Assembly: GCF_014643735.1 (NCBI RefSeq)
Contig: NZ_BMKA01000008.1
Location: 47,239-111,238 of the forward strand
Reading direction: 5' to 3'
Source: Neptunicoccus cionae
GTDB taxonomy: Bacteria > Pseudomonadota > Alphaproteobacteria > Rhodobacterales > Rhodobacteraceae
DNA: 64,000 nucleotides
Both the position numbers and the translations under genes were made by a program. Under the pieces are notes generated by a model. The model was given only the letters and a program-made list of their open reading frames with translations. It ran no database searches and had not been told where the DNA came from. Of this stretch, positions 17,702 to 26,111 are shown piece by piece. Positions within the stretch are counted from its first letter, which is position 1, and every line of letters starts with the position of its first letter.

Positions 17702-17734
17702 AGCTGCACGGCACGCAGCGCTGTTCTTGAAATA

Positions 17735-17769
17735 AAACGCCCGCCGGATGTGTGATCCGGCGGGCGTTT
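17735..17769. terminator. Strong bidirectional terminator
   Basis: AAACGCCCGCCGGAT and ATCCGGCGGGCGTTT make a perfect 15-bp stem with a GTGTG loop and A/T tails on both sides. It lies between the phosphoesterase and the last gene of the homogentisate operon and serves both. Confidence 0.9.
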
Positions 17770-17774
17770 ATGGT

Positions 17775-17966
17775 TTAACCAGCTTGCTTGGCCAGTTCAA
17801 AGGCGCGGGTGAGGACGGCGCGGTCGCCGACCACATTGCTCAGCAGCAGCACCAGACGCGCGTTGAGCGCATAGCTCTCTGCCTCGCTCAGCCCTTCATG
17901 GGCCGCCAGCAGTTCGGCATAAAACCCGTCTGCATCGTCAATATTCGCCGTAAAGAGTTTTTCCAC
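17775..17966 (-). CDS. DUF2783 small protein
   Basis: 63 aa helical acidic protein of the DUF2783 type: LFTANIDDADGFYAELLAAH, then EGLSEAESYALNARLVLLLS. This family is regularly found beside FAD-dependent aromatic hydroxylases in Rhodobacteraceae. Here it is the last gene of the homogentisate operon, 4 bases after the monooxygenase gene. No catalytic residues are evident; a helper or subunit role for the hydroxylase is inferred from position. Confidence 0.75.
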   Translation of the reverse strand: MEKLFTANIDDADGFYAELLAAHEGLSEAESYALNARLVLLLSNVVGDRAVLTRAFELAKQAG

Positions 17967-17970
17967 GGGC

Positions 17971-19569
17971 TTATCCCCCCATCGCAGTGTTCAAGGCCGC
18001 CGTAACATCGGCAGCAGTCGGATTAACCCAGCGGGCCGCGATCACCTGATCCGGCCGGATCAGATAAACCGCCTGTTCCGCTGCGCCCAGATAACGCTCG
18101 GTGATCAGATCGTCCGGTGCCACTATCACATCCACCAGATCAAGATTCAGTCCCTCGGGTTTGAAGTCCGTGTTCACCGTAAACAACTGGAAGCGACCGC
18201 CGATCCGGTCAATCAGCCAGCCCTGATCCGTCGGCGCATCCGCCAGCGTCGCCCCAACACGGGTCCGTTGCGGCAGGATTGCATCATCCGCACCATTCAG
18301 GGACGATCCGTCATAAACGCAAGGCAGCGACAAACGGCCCGAGTTCACCAGCGGGCGCATCGCATCGGTGTGTTCCACCAGATCCAGAACGCTTTCGCGG
18401 AACAGTTTGGCGATTTCCGTCTTCGGCGTCATGAAATCAGTTGTGCGGCTGGAGTTCAGGATATTCTCATCCGCCCCGTGCTTGCGCTCTTCCTGATAAG
18501 TGTCGAGCAACCGTTCTCCGGCCTCACCCTTAATCACAGCGGCGAGCTTCCAGCCCAGATTGTCCACGTCCTGAATGCCGCCGTTGCACCCGCGCGCCCC
18601 AAACGGCGAAACCTGATGGGCGCTGTCTCCGGCAAAGAAGACGCGGCCGTGACGGTATTCATCCATGCTCATGCATTGGAAGGTGTAGACGCTGACCCAT
18701 TCAGGTTCAAACTCTACGCCCTCGCCCAGCATCGCCTGCACTTTGGGCATGTAATATTCCGGCTGCACGACAGCTTTGCGGTCGATGTCCCAGCCAAGCT
18801 GGAAGTCTATGCGCCAGATGTCGTCGGGCTGTTTGTGCAGCAGCACTGACTGCCCCCGATTGAACGGCGGATCGAACCAGAACCAGCGCTCGGTCGGGAA
18901 GTCCGCAGTCATTTTCACATCGCAAATCAGGAAGTTGTCTTCAAATACGCGGCCTGTGAAATCATGGCCAAGCATACTGCGAACCGCAGAACGCGCACCG
19001 TCGCAGGCCACCAGATAGTCCGCTTCAATCTTGTAGGGGCCTTCCGGCGTGTCAATTTCCAGTGCAACGTGGTCGTCATAGGACTCCGTTGAAAGCACAC
19101 GGTTCTTGCCGCGAATTTCAATCGGCGCGCCTTCGGCCTGTGCAGCGCGGATGCGTTCGACCAGAAACTTCTCAAAATAGGGTTGTTGCAGGTTGATGAA
19201 GGCGGGGCGTTTATGACCCTCTTCCGGCAGCAGGTTGAAATCGTAGATCTGCCGTTCATCACGGAAGACGCGGCCCACGTTCCACACGACGCCCAGATCC
19301 ACCATCGGATCGGCGGCCCCCATGCGGTCACAAATTTCCAGCGTGCGCTTGGCAAAGCAAATGGCGCGACTGCCCACGCCCACCCCGTCGTGGTCATCCA
19401 GAACCACGCAAGGCACGTCTTTCAGCCCCAGTTCCAGCGCCATTCCCATGCCAACCGGACCACCGCCCACAATCACCACAGGGTGGCGTGCAGGGCTGTC
19501 CGCATCCTGATCCGCAGACCGTGCATAAGGGTACAGCGTGAACGCTGTTTCATATCTTACATCAACCAT
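17971..19569 (-). CDS. FAD-dependent aromatic monooxygenase (UbiH/MhpA group)
   Basis: 532 aa class A flavoprotein hydroxylase. The FAD-binding GxGxxG is in VIVGGGPVGMGMALELGL (about residue 30); the DG motif is in LVACDGARSAVRSMLG; the GD motif is in FFAGDSAHQVSPFGARGCNG. The C-terminal thioredoxin-like domain fits the phenol hydroxylase/MhpA branch. In this operon it could make homogentisate from a hydroxyphenylacetate, as 3-hydroxyphenylacetate 6-hydroxylases do, but the substrate is inferred from context. It is 3 bases from the DinB gene upstream and 4 from DUF2783 downstream. Confidence 0.85.
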   Translation of the reverse strand: MVDVRYETAFTLYPYARSADQDADSPARHPVVIVGGGPVGMGMALELGLKDVPCVVLDDHDGVGVGSRAICFAKRTLEICDRMGAADPMVDLGVVWNVGRVFRDERQIYDFNLLPEEGHKRPAFINLQQPYFEKFLVERIRAAQAEGAPIEIRGKNRVLSTESYDDHVALEIDTPEGPYKIEADYLVACDGARSAVRSMLGHDFTGRVFEDNFLICDVKMTADFPTERWFWFDPPFNRGQSVLLHKQPDDIWRIDFQLGWDIDRKAVVQPEYYMPKVQAMLGEGVEFEPEWVSVYTFQCMSMDEYRHGRVFFAGDSAHQVSPFGARGCNGGIQDVDNLGWKLAAVIKGEAGERLLDTYQEERKHGADENILNSSRTTDFMTPKTEIAKLFRESVLDLVEHTDAMRPLVNSGRLSLPCVYDGSSLNGADDAILPQRTRVGATLADAPTDQGWLIDRIGGRFQLFTVNTDFKPEGLNLDLVDVIVAPDDLITERYLGAAEQAVYLIRPDQVIAARWVNPTAADVTAALNTAMGG

Positions 19570-19572
19570 GGG

Positions 19573-20088
19573 TCACTCCCAAAAGGGCGCGGCACTGGGC
19601 ACGCGCCCGTCCTCCAGATAAAAATCGTCCAGTTGCGGCGGATCAATACCCGCCGCACTTAGCATGCAATGCACCTGCCCGCGGTGATGCACCTGATGCT
19701 GCACCAGATGCAGGACCAACCAGTCGAGCCGCTCCTCCCGCGGACCGTCAGGCCGTTCTGTCACCCGCGTTGCGTGCAGATCGTCCGCGTTCATCCCCTT
19801 GGCAAATGCGATAAATCGCGCATCCGCTTTGGCCTGCGCCTGTTCCAGCGGTGGCAGGGTCGCATAATCTTCACGCGCATAGACCGCGCGTCCCTTGCCA
19901 CCCTGTTCCAAAGCATCAAGGTAAAACAAATCCACCTCGTAAATATGGTTAAGCGTACGCCCCACAGACCCAAAAAATCCCGGACGCGCCGCCCAGAGCG
20001 CAGGCTCGGACAGCGCAGAACAAGCGCTGTACAGCACATTGTTCGCCCAGGCGTTGTTCTGCGCCATTTTCACGAAATGCTCTGTCAC
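19573..20088 (-). CDS. DinB-family putative metal-dependent protein
   Basis: 171 aa DinB/YfiT-like four-helix protein. The presumed metal ligands are His in RTLNHIYEVDLFYLD (about residue 48) and the pair in HLVQHQVHHRGQVH (about 131-144). The superfamily includes thiol-dependent isomerases such as mycothiol-dependent maleylpyruvate isomerase. Within a homogentisate operon a cis-trans isomerase-like role is conceivable, but maiA is also present, so this is only a suggestion. It overlaps the upstream small membrane protein gene by 4 bases. Confidence 0.8.
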   Translation of the reverse strand: MTEHFVKMAQNNAWANNVLYSACSALSEPALWAARPGFFGSVGRTLNHIYEVDLFYLDALEQGGKGRAVYAREDYATLPPLEQAQAKADARFIAFAKGMNADDLHATRVTERPDGPREERLDWLVLHLVQHQVHHRGQVHCMLSAAGIDPPQLDDFYLEDGRVPSAAPFWE

Positions 20089-20369
20089 CCGCGGGGCACC
20101 AGAATGAAGGGTTGGGCCAGTACCACCAGCATCAACAGGATTGTCACCCAGATCAGCTGGCGCCGCTCTGTCGCGACTGACGGATCACTGAAGAACCCGC
20201 CAAAGGCGCGAAAGATGTGGCCCATCCAGACAGAAAAACCACCACCCGTGCGATCATGGGCCCGCATGGACTGGCGCGTCAGGCGCCCCAGCATGCGGAA
20301 CATCAAGAAGACCCAAACGGCAAAAACGATGCCCATTAAAGTCAGTATTGCAATGTTGAGTGGTGGCAT
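20085..20369 (-). CDS. Small two-helix membrane protein
   Basis: 94 aa with membrane segments at residues about 5-25 (IAILTLMGIVFAVWVFLMF) and 73-90 (LIWVTILLMLVVLAQPFIL), linked by a basic loop. No family recognised. It lies in the homogentisate operon between the metallo-hydrolase and DinB genes; AGGAGG at 20372-20377 precedes its ATG on the minus strand. A role in uptake or membrane attachment of the pathway would be guesswork. Confidence 0.65.
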   Translation of the reverse strand: MPPLNIAILTLMGIVFAVWVFLMFRMLGRLTRQSMRAHDRTGGGFSVWMGHIFRAFGGFFSDPSVATERRQLIWVTILLMLVVLAQPFILVPRG

Positions 20370-20384
20370 ATCGTCCTCCTGTGA

Positions 20385-21335
20385 TTAACCTTGCAGCGCG
20401 TCCCACATGTCCAGATCGCGTTGTGCGGTCCAGATACGCGGATGCGCGATGCCACGGGCCTCGTCATAGGCACGGGCAACGTTGAAGGGCAGGCAATGCT
20501 CGTAGATGGCATAGTCCTTGAACTTCGGATCACAGACCTCGCGGCACGCATCCCAAGCGTCTTTCAACGTGCCATTGCGCGCCGCAACCTGTGCAACCGG
20601 CTTATAGGTGCTGTTGACGAAATCGCGGGTCAGCTCAATCGCCTCATCCACGGCTTCACGGCCCACAAGCGCGTCACCGCGACCCGGTGCAATGGATTGC
20701 GGGTCATAGGCTTTTACGTTGTCGAGCGTATTGCCCCAATCGCCAAAGTAGCCGTCACCGCAATAACAGGCAGAGTGTTTTTCAACGATGTCGCCTGTGA
20801 ACATAACCTGCTCGTCCGGCACCCAGATCACACTGTCACCCGCTGTATGGGCGCGACCGATCTGTTTGATCTCAACTTTACGGTTGCCCAGATACACAGT
20901 CATGGAATCGCTGAAAGTGGTGGTCGGATAGGTCAGGCCCGGAATGCTCTCATGGCCTTCAAACAGGCGCGGGAAACGTTGAAATTCGGAATCCCAATCT
21001 TCCTGACCCCGTTCCATGACCATACCACGAGCCACGTCGGACATGATGATCTGATCCGCGTTAAACGCCGAAGCACCCAGCACACGCACCGCATGATAGT
21101 GTGTCAGAACAACGTGGGAGATCGGCTTGTCGGTAATCTCACGCACTTTTTCGATGACCATATTGGCCAGACGCGGTGTTGCCTGCGCCTCTACGATCAT
21201 GACGGAATCATCACCAATAATCACACCGGAGTTCGGATCACCCTCAGCGGTGAACGCCCAAAGGTCCTTGCCCACTTCGGTGAAGCTGATCTTCTTTTCT
21301 GCCGTATCGCCTTGCGATGCGAATGCCTTAGCCAT
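20385..21335 (-). CDS. Metallo-beta-lactamase-fold hydrolase with altered metal motif
   Basis: 316 aa when started at ATG 21335 (AAGGAC upstream); the longer open frame reads through the fahA spacer. MBL fold: N-terminal NSGVIIGDDSVMIVEAQATP, then the motif region VVLTHYHAVRVLGASAF, later IGRAHTAGDSVIWVP and QVMFTGDIVEKHSACYC. The canonical HxHxDH reads HYHAVR here, so the Asp and His that bind the second metal are missing, while the later His and Asp ligands remain. It lies in the homogentisate operon downstream of fahA. Substrate unknown. Confidence 0.82.
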   Translation of the reverse strand: MAKAFASQGDTAEKKISFTEVGKDLWAFTAEGDPNSGVIIGDDSVMIVEAQATPRLANMVIEKVREITDKPISHVVLTHYHAVRVLGASAFNADQIIMSDVARGMVMERGQEDWDSEFQRFPRLFEGHESIPGLTYPTTTFSDSMTVYLGNRKVEIKQIGRAHTAGDSVIWVPDEQVMFTGDIVEKHSACYCGDGYFGDWGNTLDNVKAYDPQSIAPGRGDALVGREAVDEAIELTRDFVNSTYKPVAQVAARNGTLKDAWDACREVCDPKFKDYAIYEHCLPFNVARAYDEARGIAHPRIWTAQRDLDMWDALQG

Positions 21336-21372
21336 TGTCTTGTCCTTACGTGTTCTGTCCTGAAACCTTACG

Positions 21373-21395
21373 GCTTCAATGTTCCTAAAATACTC
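21373..21395 (-). repeat. Dispersed 23-base intergenic motif, family A
   Basis: The plus strand carries CTTCAATGTTC, then CTAAAATACTC. It directly follows, in minus-strand sense, the GC-rich hairpin after fahA, as the copy at 40341 does after rplQ. Confidence 0.65.
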
Positions 21396-21399
21396 AAAC

Positions 21400-21420
21400 C
21401 GGCGCCCGTTCAGGGCGCCG
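21400..21420 (-). terminator. Hairpin after fahA
   Basis: CGGCGCCC and GGGCGCCG form a perfect 8-bp stem with a 5-base loop, starting 8 bases after the fahA stop on the minus strand. No long T-run follows, so read-through into the MBL gene is likely. Confidence 0.5.
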
Positions 21421-21427
21421 CACTGCC

Positions 21428-22699
21428 TTACGGGAATTTCACCGCTGGCAGGATTTTTCCGGCACACTCGCCAAAGCCGATAGTGAACCCGTCACCCTTG
21501 GCCGCGCCGCGCAGAGTGACCGTGTCACCATCTTCAAGGAAGGTGCGGGTTTCGCCGCCATCCAACGTGATCGGATTTGCACCCGCCCATGTGATCTCCA
21601 GCAAAGCGCCACGCTGATGTTTTTCCACACCCGAAATCGTACCAGAGCCGAGCAGATCACCCGCGCCCATTTCACAACCGCTGCTGGCGTGGTGGGCCAG
21701 TTGCTGTGCGGAGGAGTAATACATCTCGTTGTAGTTGGTCCGCGAAATGATGGTCTCGTCCTTGGCTTCAGGGGCCAGTGCCACTTCCAGATCAATGTTA
21801 TAGAGCATCGGGCCGGGTTCTTGCAGATAAGGCAGCAACTCGAACTCGCGCTCTGGCGTGTTACAGCGGAACGGCTCCAGCGCCTCTTTGGTCACAACCC
21901 AAGGGCTGATCGTGGTGGCAAAAACCTTGGCCTGAAACGGGCCGAGCGGTTGGTATTCCCACGCCTGAATGTCCCGTGCGGACCAGTCGTTCAGCAGCAC
22001 ATAGCCAAAGATCATCTCGTCGGCTTCGGCCACGCTGACAGGTTGGCCCATCTTGTTACCGGACCCAACAACCGCGCCCATTTCCAGCTCAATATCCAGT
22101 CGCTTACACGGACCAAAGGACGGCACAGTATCGTTCGGGCCTTTCAACTGGCCGTTCGGACGGTGGAAATCTGTGCCCGACACAACCACGGTGCTGGCGC
22201 GGCCGTTATAGCCGATCGGGATGTGCAGCCAGTTCGGTGGCAGGGCATTTTCCTTACCACGGAACATCTCGCCCACGTTCTGGGCGTGGTTCCGGCCCGC
22301 ATAAAAGTCGGTGTATTCGCCAACAACGAATGGCATCCCCATGTCCACGTCGCTTTGAGCGATCATGGCGGCGTTGCGCAGGTCTTCGTTGCCGGACAGC
22401 GCATCATCGCCGCCCTCAGCCAGCAGGTCCATCAAACGCGCCCGAACGGTTTTCCATGCGTCGGTGCCAAGATCCATGAATTCGTTCAGGAACGGTACGT
22501 CAAACACAGGGTCTTCGTCGCCTGCATTGATAACGCCTTCGCCTTCCAGCACGCCCAGATCAACGATCATATCGCCAATGGCCACACAGGGGCTGCCCAC
22601 GCCGTCTTCATCCAGATACACGCCGTAAGGCAGGTTGTTCAGGGGAAACTGGCTCTCGGCGGAGTTCGCAGACTCCACCCAACTTTTCTTCAAACCCAA
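21428..22699 (-). CDS. fahA: Fumarylacetoacetase
   Basis: 423 aa from TTG 22699, which has AGGA eight bases upstream and places the family start LKKSWVESANSAESQFPLNN at the N-terminus; the open frame beyond it runs through the spacer and a small gene. It hydrolyses fumarylacetoacetate to fumarate and acetoacetate, the last step of homogentisate degradation. Conserved parts include YTDFYAGRNHAQNVGEMFRG with metal and catalytic residues, the LDIELEMGAVVG metal ligands, LLNDWSARDIQAWEY and SSAQQLAHHASSGCEMGAGD. It follows hmgA and a small membrane protein in the operon. Confidence 0.95.
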   Translation of the reverse strand: MGLKKSWVESANSAESQFPLNNLPYGVYLDEDGVGSPCVAIGDMIVDLGVLEGEGVINAGDEDPVFDVPFLNEFMDLGTDAWKTVRARLMDLLAEGGDDALSGNEDLRNAAMIAQSDVDMGMPFVVGEYTDFYAGRNHAQNVGEMFRGKENALPPNWLHIPIGYNGRASTVVVSGTDFHRPNGQLKGPNDTVPSFGPCKRLDIELEMGAVVGSGNKMGQPVSVAEADEMIFGYVLLNDWSARDIQAWEYQPLGPFQAKVFATTISPWVVTKEALEPFRCNTPEREFELLPYLQEPGPMLYNIDLEVALAPEAKDETIISRTNYNEMYYSSAQQLAHHASSGCEMGAGDLLGSGTISGVEKHQRGALLEITWAGANPITLDGGETRTFLEDGDTVTLRGAAKGDGFTIGFGECAGKILPAVKFP

Positions 22700-22742
22700 G
22701 GTTCTCTTCCTTCTTTTGCGCGACCCGAGAAGGGCCGCTTGT

Positions 22743-22889
22743 TCAGTCTTGCGAGGCGCCGTCCGTGTCAGAGCCGCCCTTCGCATCGTTTCTTGATCGC
22801 TGCTGCATCCAGCCGATGCACCAGACAACACCTGCCACAAGGCACAGCAGACCGGCGGCGCCGATCAGGCCTTGCAGGTGCAGGCTCAA
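22743..22889 (-). CDS. Small single-pass membrane protein between hmgA and fahA
   Basis: 48 aa. The TTG start overlaps the hmgA stop (TTGA), so translation would be coupled. One membrane helix ([20 protein letters not shown], residues 8-27) is followed by a charged tail, [21 protein letters not shown] being split here by position: basic 28-38, acidic 40-48. No family recognised. There is no other coding explanation for the 186-base spacer. The unusual start and small size make this tentative. Confidence 0.5.
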   Translation of the reverse strand: MSLHLQGLIGAAGLLCLVAGVVWCIGWMQQRSRNDAKGGSDTDGASQD

Positions 22890-24250
22890 TCTTTCAAGCC
22901 GGGCGTGCCATCAAACTTCTTCTCCAGCCCGTCCCAGCAATCCACATAATCGTCCTGCAAAGGCGCTTCATCCGCGGCAAAGCGGGTCAGCTGCTGGGGG
23001 AAGCGGGTTTCAAACATGAACGACATGGTGTTCGTCAGTTTCACCGGATCCCAGCTTTCTTTGGTCGCATGCTCAAAGGCATTGTTATCCGGCCCGTGGG
23101 GCAACATGCAATTATGTAGACTGATCCCGCCGGGGATAAACCCTTTAGGTTTCGCGTCATAGACACCGTACACATTGCCCATTAGCTCGGACATGATGTT
23201 CTTGTGATACCACGGCGGGCGGAAGGTGTTCTCATTGGCCAGCCAGCGCTCGGGGAAGATCACAAAGTCGATATTCGCAGTTCCTTCTTCAGCAGTCGGC
23301 GCGGTCAAAACGGTAAAGATCGAAGGATCGGGGTGATCAAAGCTGATCGAGCCGATGGTCGCAAAGGTGCGCAGATCGTATTTGTAAGGCGCGTAATTGC
23401 CGTGCCATGCGACCACATCCAAAGGCGAATGGCCGATTTCGCAGGTGTGGAACTGGCCGCACCATTTCACCGTCACGCGGCAGGGTGTTTCCTTTTCCTC
23501 AAACGCGGCGACCGGCGTTTTGAAGTCGCGCGGATTGGCAAGGCAGTTCGCGCCGATTGGCCCGCGATTTGGCAGGGTAAACTTCGCGCCGTAGTTTTCA
23601 CAAACAAAGCCCCGTGCCTGACCATCGGGCAGTGACACTTTGAACACCATGCCGCGTGGCAGCACGCAGATTTCCAGCGGCTCCAAGTCAATGATACCAA
23701 ATTCGGTGAAAATTTTCAGTCGGCCATCTTGCGGGACAACCAGCAGTTCAGAGTCGGCGGAGTAGAAATAATCATCCTCCATATCCGTGTTCGCCAGATA
23801 GACATGGCTCGCCATGCCGACCTGCGTGCCAACATCGCCCGCCGTGGTCATGGACCGCATACCGGTCACAAAGGTCAGTTTTTCATCTGTAAATGGCACC
23901 GGATCCCAGCGGTACTGACCCAAAGAGATCACGTCGTCGATCACATGAGGCGCGGTTTTCCAGTAAGGCATATCCACCTTTTTGAACCGGCTGACGTGTT
24001 TCACGCTCGGGCGGATGCGGTACATCCACGACCGTTCCAGCGTGGCATGGGGCGCCGTAAAGGGCGAGCCGCTCAGCTGTTCGGCGTAAAGTCCGTATTC
24101 CACCCGCTGGGGGCTGTTGCGTCCAACAGGAATCGCACCGGGCAGCGCCTCGGTTTCAAAATCATTGCCAAAGCCGGGCATATACCCTTCGGTCACACCG
24201 ATATTCGATGCGGCCTGAACAAAACCCTGCGGCTGTGTCTGCTTGTTCAT
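22886..24250 (-). CDS. hmgA: Homogentisate 1,2-dioxygenase
   Basis: 454 aa from ATG 24250, preceded by GGGAGAG; an upstream in-frame ATG at 24286 adds a leader foreign to the family. It opens the ring of homogentisate to maleylacetoacetate using Fe(II) and O2. N-terminal [19 protein letters not shown] and the cupin blocks [31 protein letters not shown], and the iron site region [18 protein letters not shown] with the Glu and His ligands near [10 protein letters not shown] are all present. It is first in its transcription unit behind a palindromic operator at 24290-24309. Confidence 0.97.
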   Translation of the reverse strand: MNKQTQPQGFVQAASNIGVTEGYMPGFGNDFETEALPGAIPVGRNSPQRVEYGLYAEQLSGSPFTAPHATLERSWMYRIRPSVKHVSRFKKVDMPYWKTAPHVIDDVISLGQYRWDPVPFTDEKLTFVTGMRSMTTAGDVGTQVGMASHVYLANTDMEDDYFYSADSELLVVPQDGRLKIFTEFGIIDLEPLEICVLPRGMVFKVSLPDGQARGFVCENYGAKFTLPNRGPIGANCLANPRDFKTPVAAFEEKETPCRVTVKWCGQFHTCEIGHSPLDVVAWHGNYAPYKYDLRTFATIGSISFDHPDPSIFTVLTAPTAEEGTANIDFVIFPERWLANENTFRPPWYHKNIMSELMGNVYGVYDAKPKGFIPGGISLHNCMLPHGPDNNAFEHATKESWDPVKLTNTMSFMFETRFPQQLTRFAADEAPLQDDYVDCWDGLEKKFDGTPGLKD

Positions 24251-24289
24251 ATCAACTCTCCCATGGGCGGATTCGGTTAGGCGCATTCT

Positions 24290-24309
24290 ATCGTTGCAAA
24301 TGCAACGAT
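24290..24309. promoter_or_regulatory. MarR-type operator upstream of hmgA
   Basis: ATCGTTGCA, AA, TGCAACGAT: perfect 9-bp arms with a two-base centre, 40 bases upstream of the hmgA start. The right arm recurs at 25015-25024 next to the MarR gene. The arm length and spacing fit a MarR dimer. Confidence 0.75.
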
Positions 24310-24310
24310 G

Positions 24311-25009
24311 TCAATTCCCGAGTTGAACCTCGGCCTTCGCGGTTGCTGGAACCTCCAGAACAATCCAGTCCCATGTAACCCCCGCAGCTGTGTTCTGCGG
24401 CTGGATCGACGCTGTGTGTTTGTGACAAATCGTGGACAGCCCAATGCAATGAGCCTTCGACAACAGCAGATCCGCGCGCCCGCCATAGCTTGGCCGCGTA
24501 ATGGGCGCCGGACCGTTGCGAACCGAGATCACCAACCGCGCGGCGGGCGCAGCCAAAGACCACAGCGATAAAAGTGCTGCTTCCCGCTCCGTCAGTTTAA
24601 GGTGGTGCCAAACGCCGTTCAGGATCAGCACATCAAATTGCACGCCTGACTGCCGCAGTTCTGCCAGTTCCGGCAGTTTGTCCCCGCTCCATGTTAGATC
24701 CAGACCGCCGTGCAGCACCTGCCCTGCCCGTCGGAACCCTGCCACCGGCTCGACCGCAGTCACGCGGTATCCCGCCTGCGCAAACCACGCGGCGTCCCGA
24801 CCGGTCCCTGCCCCCACGTCGAGCACACGGCAAGGCGGCGCGGGTAGAAAATCCAGAACCGGCGCCAACACATGCGCCGGGTCCAGCGCTTCGAACCGGT
24901 CGATCAAACTTTCCGCATCCTGCACATAGCCTGCCAGAACCTCCGTCTGCGGATTATCAGCCAAAACGATCCCCCTCTTGATCCCGATGCTCGCCCGTCG
25001 CATACTCAT
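24311..25009 (-). CDS. SAM-dependent methyltransferase
   Basis: 232 aa from ATG 25009 (another ATG at 25003; upstream starts would overlap the divergent regulator). Class I fold with motif I VLDVGAGTGRDAAWFAQAGY (about residue 60) and the acidic residue in VEPVAGFRRAG; a further block is LILNGVWHHLKLTEREAALL. The substrate is unknown. It starts 30 bases from the divergent marR and ends 60 bases before hmgA, with the operator in that gap, so it may share regulation with the catabolic operon. Confidence 0.75.
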   Translation of the reverse strand: MSMRRASIGIKRGIVLADNPQTEVLAGYVQDAESLIDRFEALDPAHVLAPVLDFLPAPPCRVLDVGAGTGRDAAWFAQAGYRVTAVEPVAGFRRAGQVLHGGLDLTWSGDKLPELAELRQSGVQFDVLILNGVWHHLKLTEREAALLSLWSLAAPAARLVISVRNGPAPITRPSYGGRADLLLSKAHCIGLSTICHKHTASIQPQNTAAGVTWDWIVLEVPATAKAEVQLGN

Positions 25010-25014
25010 ATCAC

Positions 25015-25024
25015 TTGCAACGAT
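25015..25024. promoter_or_regulatory. Second half-site for the MarR regulator
   Basis: TTGCAACGAT, matching one arm of the hmgA operator, lies in the 30-base gap between the divergent methyltransferase and marR starts. The other arm is degenerate. It suggests autoregulation. Confidence 0.5.
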
Positions 25025-25039
25025 ATCAGGCGACCGGAT

Positions 25040-25468
25040 TTGTCCCAATTTTCACTCGATGATTTTCTGCCCTATCAACTCGCCGTGGTTTCTGCGCGGG
25101 TCAGCCGCGAGTTCTCGCAGATCTACGCGGAACACTTTGACATGAGCGTTCCAGAATGGCGGGTGCTGGTGCATCTGCACAATGCCGGACCTGTTTCCAT
25201 CCGCGAAATTCAGGCCCGTGTGGATATGGATAAATCCAAAGTCTCCCGCGCGGCCTCCCGTTTGGAAAAGGCAGGGTTCCTCACCAAGGAGACCAACGCC
25301 GACGACCGCCGACTGTTAAAGCTGGGGCTGACCGAACAAGGCTATGCACGGATGGAACAGATCATCCCGCTAGCCAATGAATTCGAACAACGCCTGCTAA
25401 AACGGATGGGCGCGGACACTGACGGTTTTCGCGAGACACTTCTCAAACTTCTGAAAGACGACACATGA
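25040..25468 (+). CDS. MarR-family regulator of the homogentisate cluster
   Basis: 142 aa from TTG 25040 (AGG about ten bases upstream); the open frame extends further upstream only through the divergent methyltransferase. Winged-helix domain: SVPEWRVLVHLHNAGPVSIR, recognition region VDMDKSKVSRAASRLEKAGF, wing TNADDRRLLKLGLTEQGY. It overlaps maiA by 4 bases (ATGA). Position and operator copies suggest it represses hmgA, the methyltransferase and its own operon until an aromatic intermediate binds. The inducer is unknown. Confidence 0.9.
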   Translation: MSQFSLDDFLPYQLAVVSARVSREFSQIYAEHFDMSVPEWRVLVHLHNAGPVSIREIQARVDMDKSKVSRAASRLEKAGFLTKETNADDRRLLKLGLTEQGYARMEQIIPLANEFEQRLLKRMGADTDGFRETLLKLLKDDT

Positions 25469-26094
25469 CCACCACGACCCTTTATGATTACTGGCGGTCC
25501 TCTGCCGCATACCGCCTGCGCATTGCCTTTGGCATCGCCGGAATCGAATATGACGCAGTGCCAGTGGACTTGCTGACTGGCGCCCATCAAAGCGCGGAGA
25601 ACCTCGCGCGCAACCCGCAGGGACTGGTGCCAACGGTTGAAATTGACGGCACGACGATGACCCAGTCCCTTGCGATTATCGAATATCTCGGGGATGCGGG
25701 CCATCACAGCTTCCTGCCCGAAGCGCCGCTCGACAAGGCCCATGTTCGTGCCCTGTCTTATGCGATTGCGATGGAGATCCATCCGGTCTGCAACCTCTCG
25801 GTCGCCAAATTTGCGGCCAGTCATTCGGGTGGCGAGATCACGATGGAAAGCTGGATGCGCCAGTTCATCCCCAAGGGTCTGAAAGGCTTTGAGGATATGC
25901 TACGCGGTGAGGGCACATACTGCTTTGGCGACAGCGTGACACTCGCCGATCTGTGTCTCGTCCCGCAAATCTATAACGCGACCCGTTGGGGCGTGGATTT
26001 AACCCCCTTCCCCAAAACCCGCGCAGCCTATGCCGCGCTGGAGAAACTGGACGCGGTGCAAGCGGCCCATCCAGACAATTGGCAACCGGAATAA
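25465..26094 (+). CDS. maiA: Maleylacetoacetate isomerase
   Basis: 209 aa zeta-class glutathione transferase fold. It isomerises maleylacetoacetate to fumarylacetoacetate using glutathione, between HmgA and FahA. The N-terminal thioredoxin-like domain carries the zeta active-site motif in LYDYWRSSAAYRLRIAFGIA (Ser-Ser-Ala), then NPQGLVPTVEIDG and QSLAIIEYL. The C-terminal helical domain has GDSVTLADLCLVPQIYNATR. It is translationally coupled to the MarR gene. Confidence 0.95.
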   Translation: MTTTTLYDYWRSSAAYRLRIAFGIAGIEYDAVPVDLLTGAHQSAENLARNPQGLVPTVEIDGTTMTQSLAIIEYLGDAGHHSFLPEAPLDKAHVRALSYAIAMEIHPVCNLSVAKFAASHSGGEITMESWMRQFIPKGLKGFEDMLRGEGTYCFGDSVTLADLCLVPQIYNATRWGVDLTPFPKTRAAYAALEKLDAVQAAHPDNWQPE

Positions 26095-26111
26095 ACACAC
26101 GCGCGGAATTT

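Noticed and set aside
21617-23119. Plus-strand open frame of 500 codons across fahA and hmgA
   Set aside because: Antisense to two well-identified enzymes; no ribosome binding site or motif.
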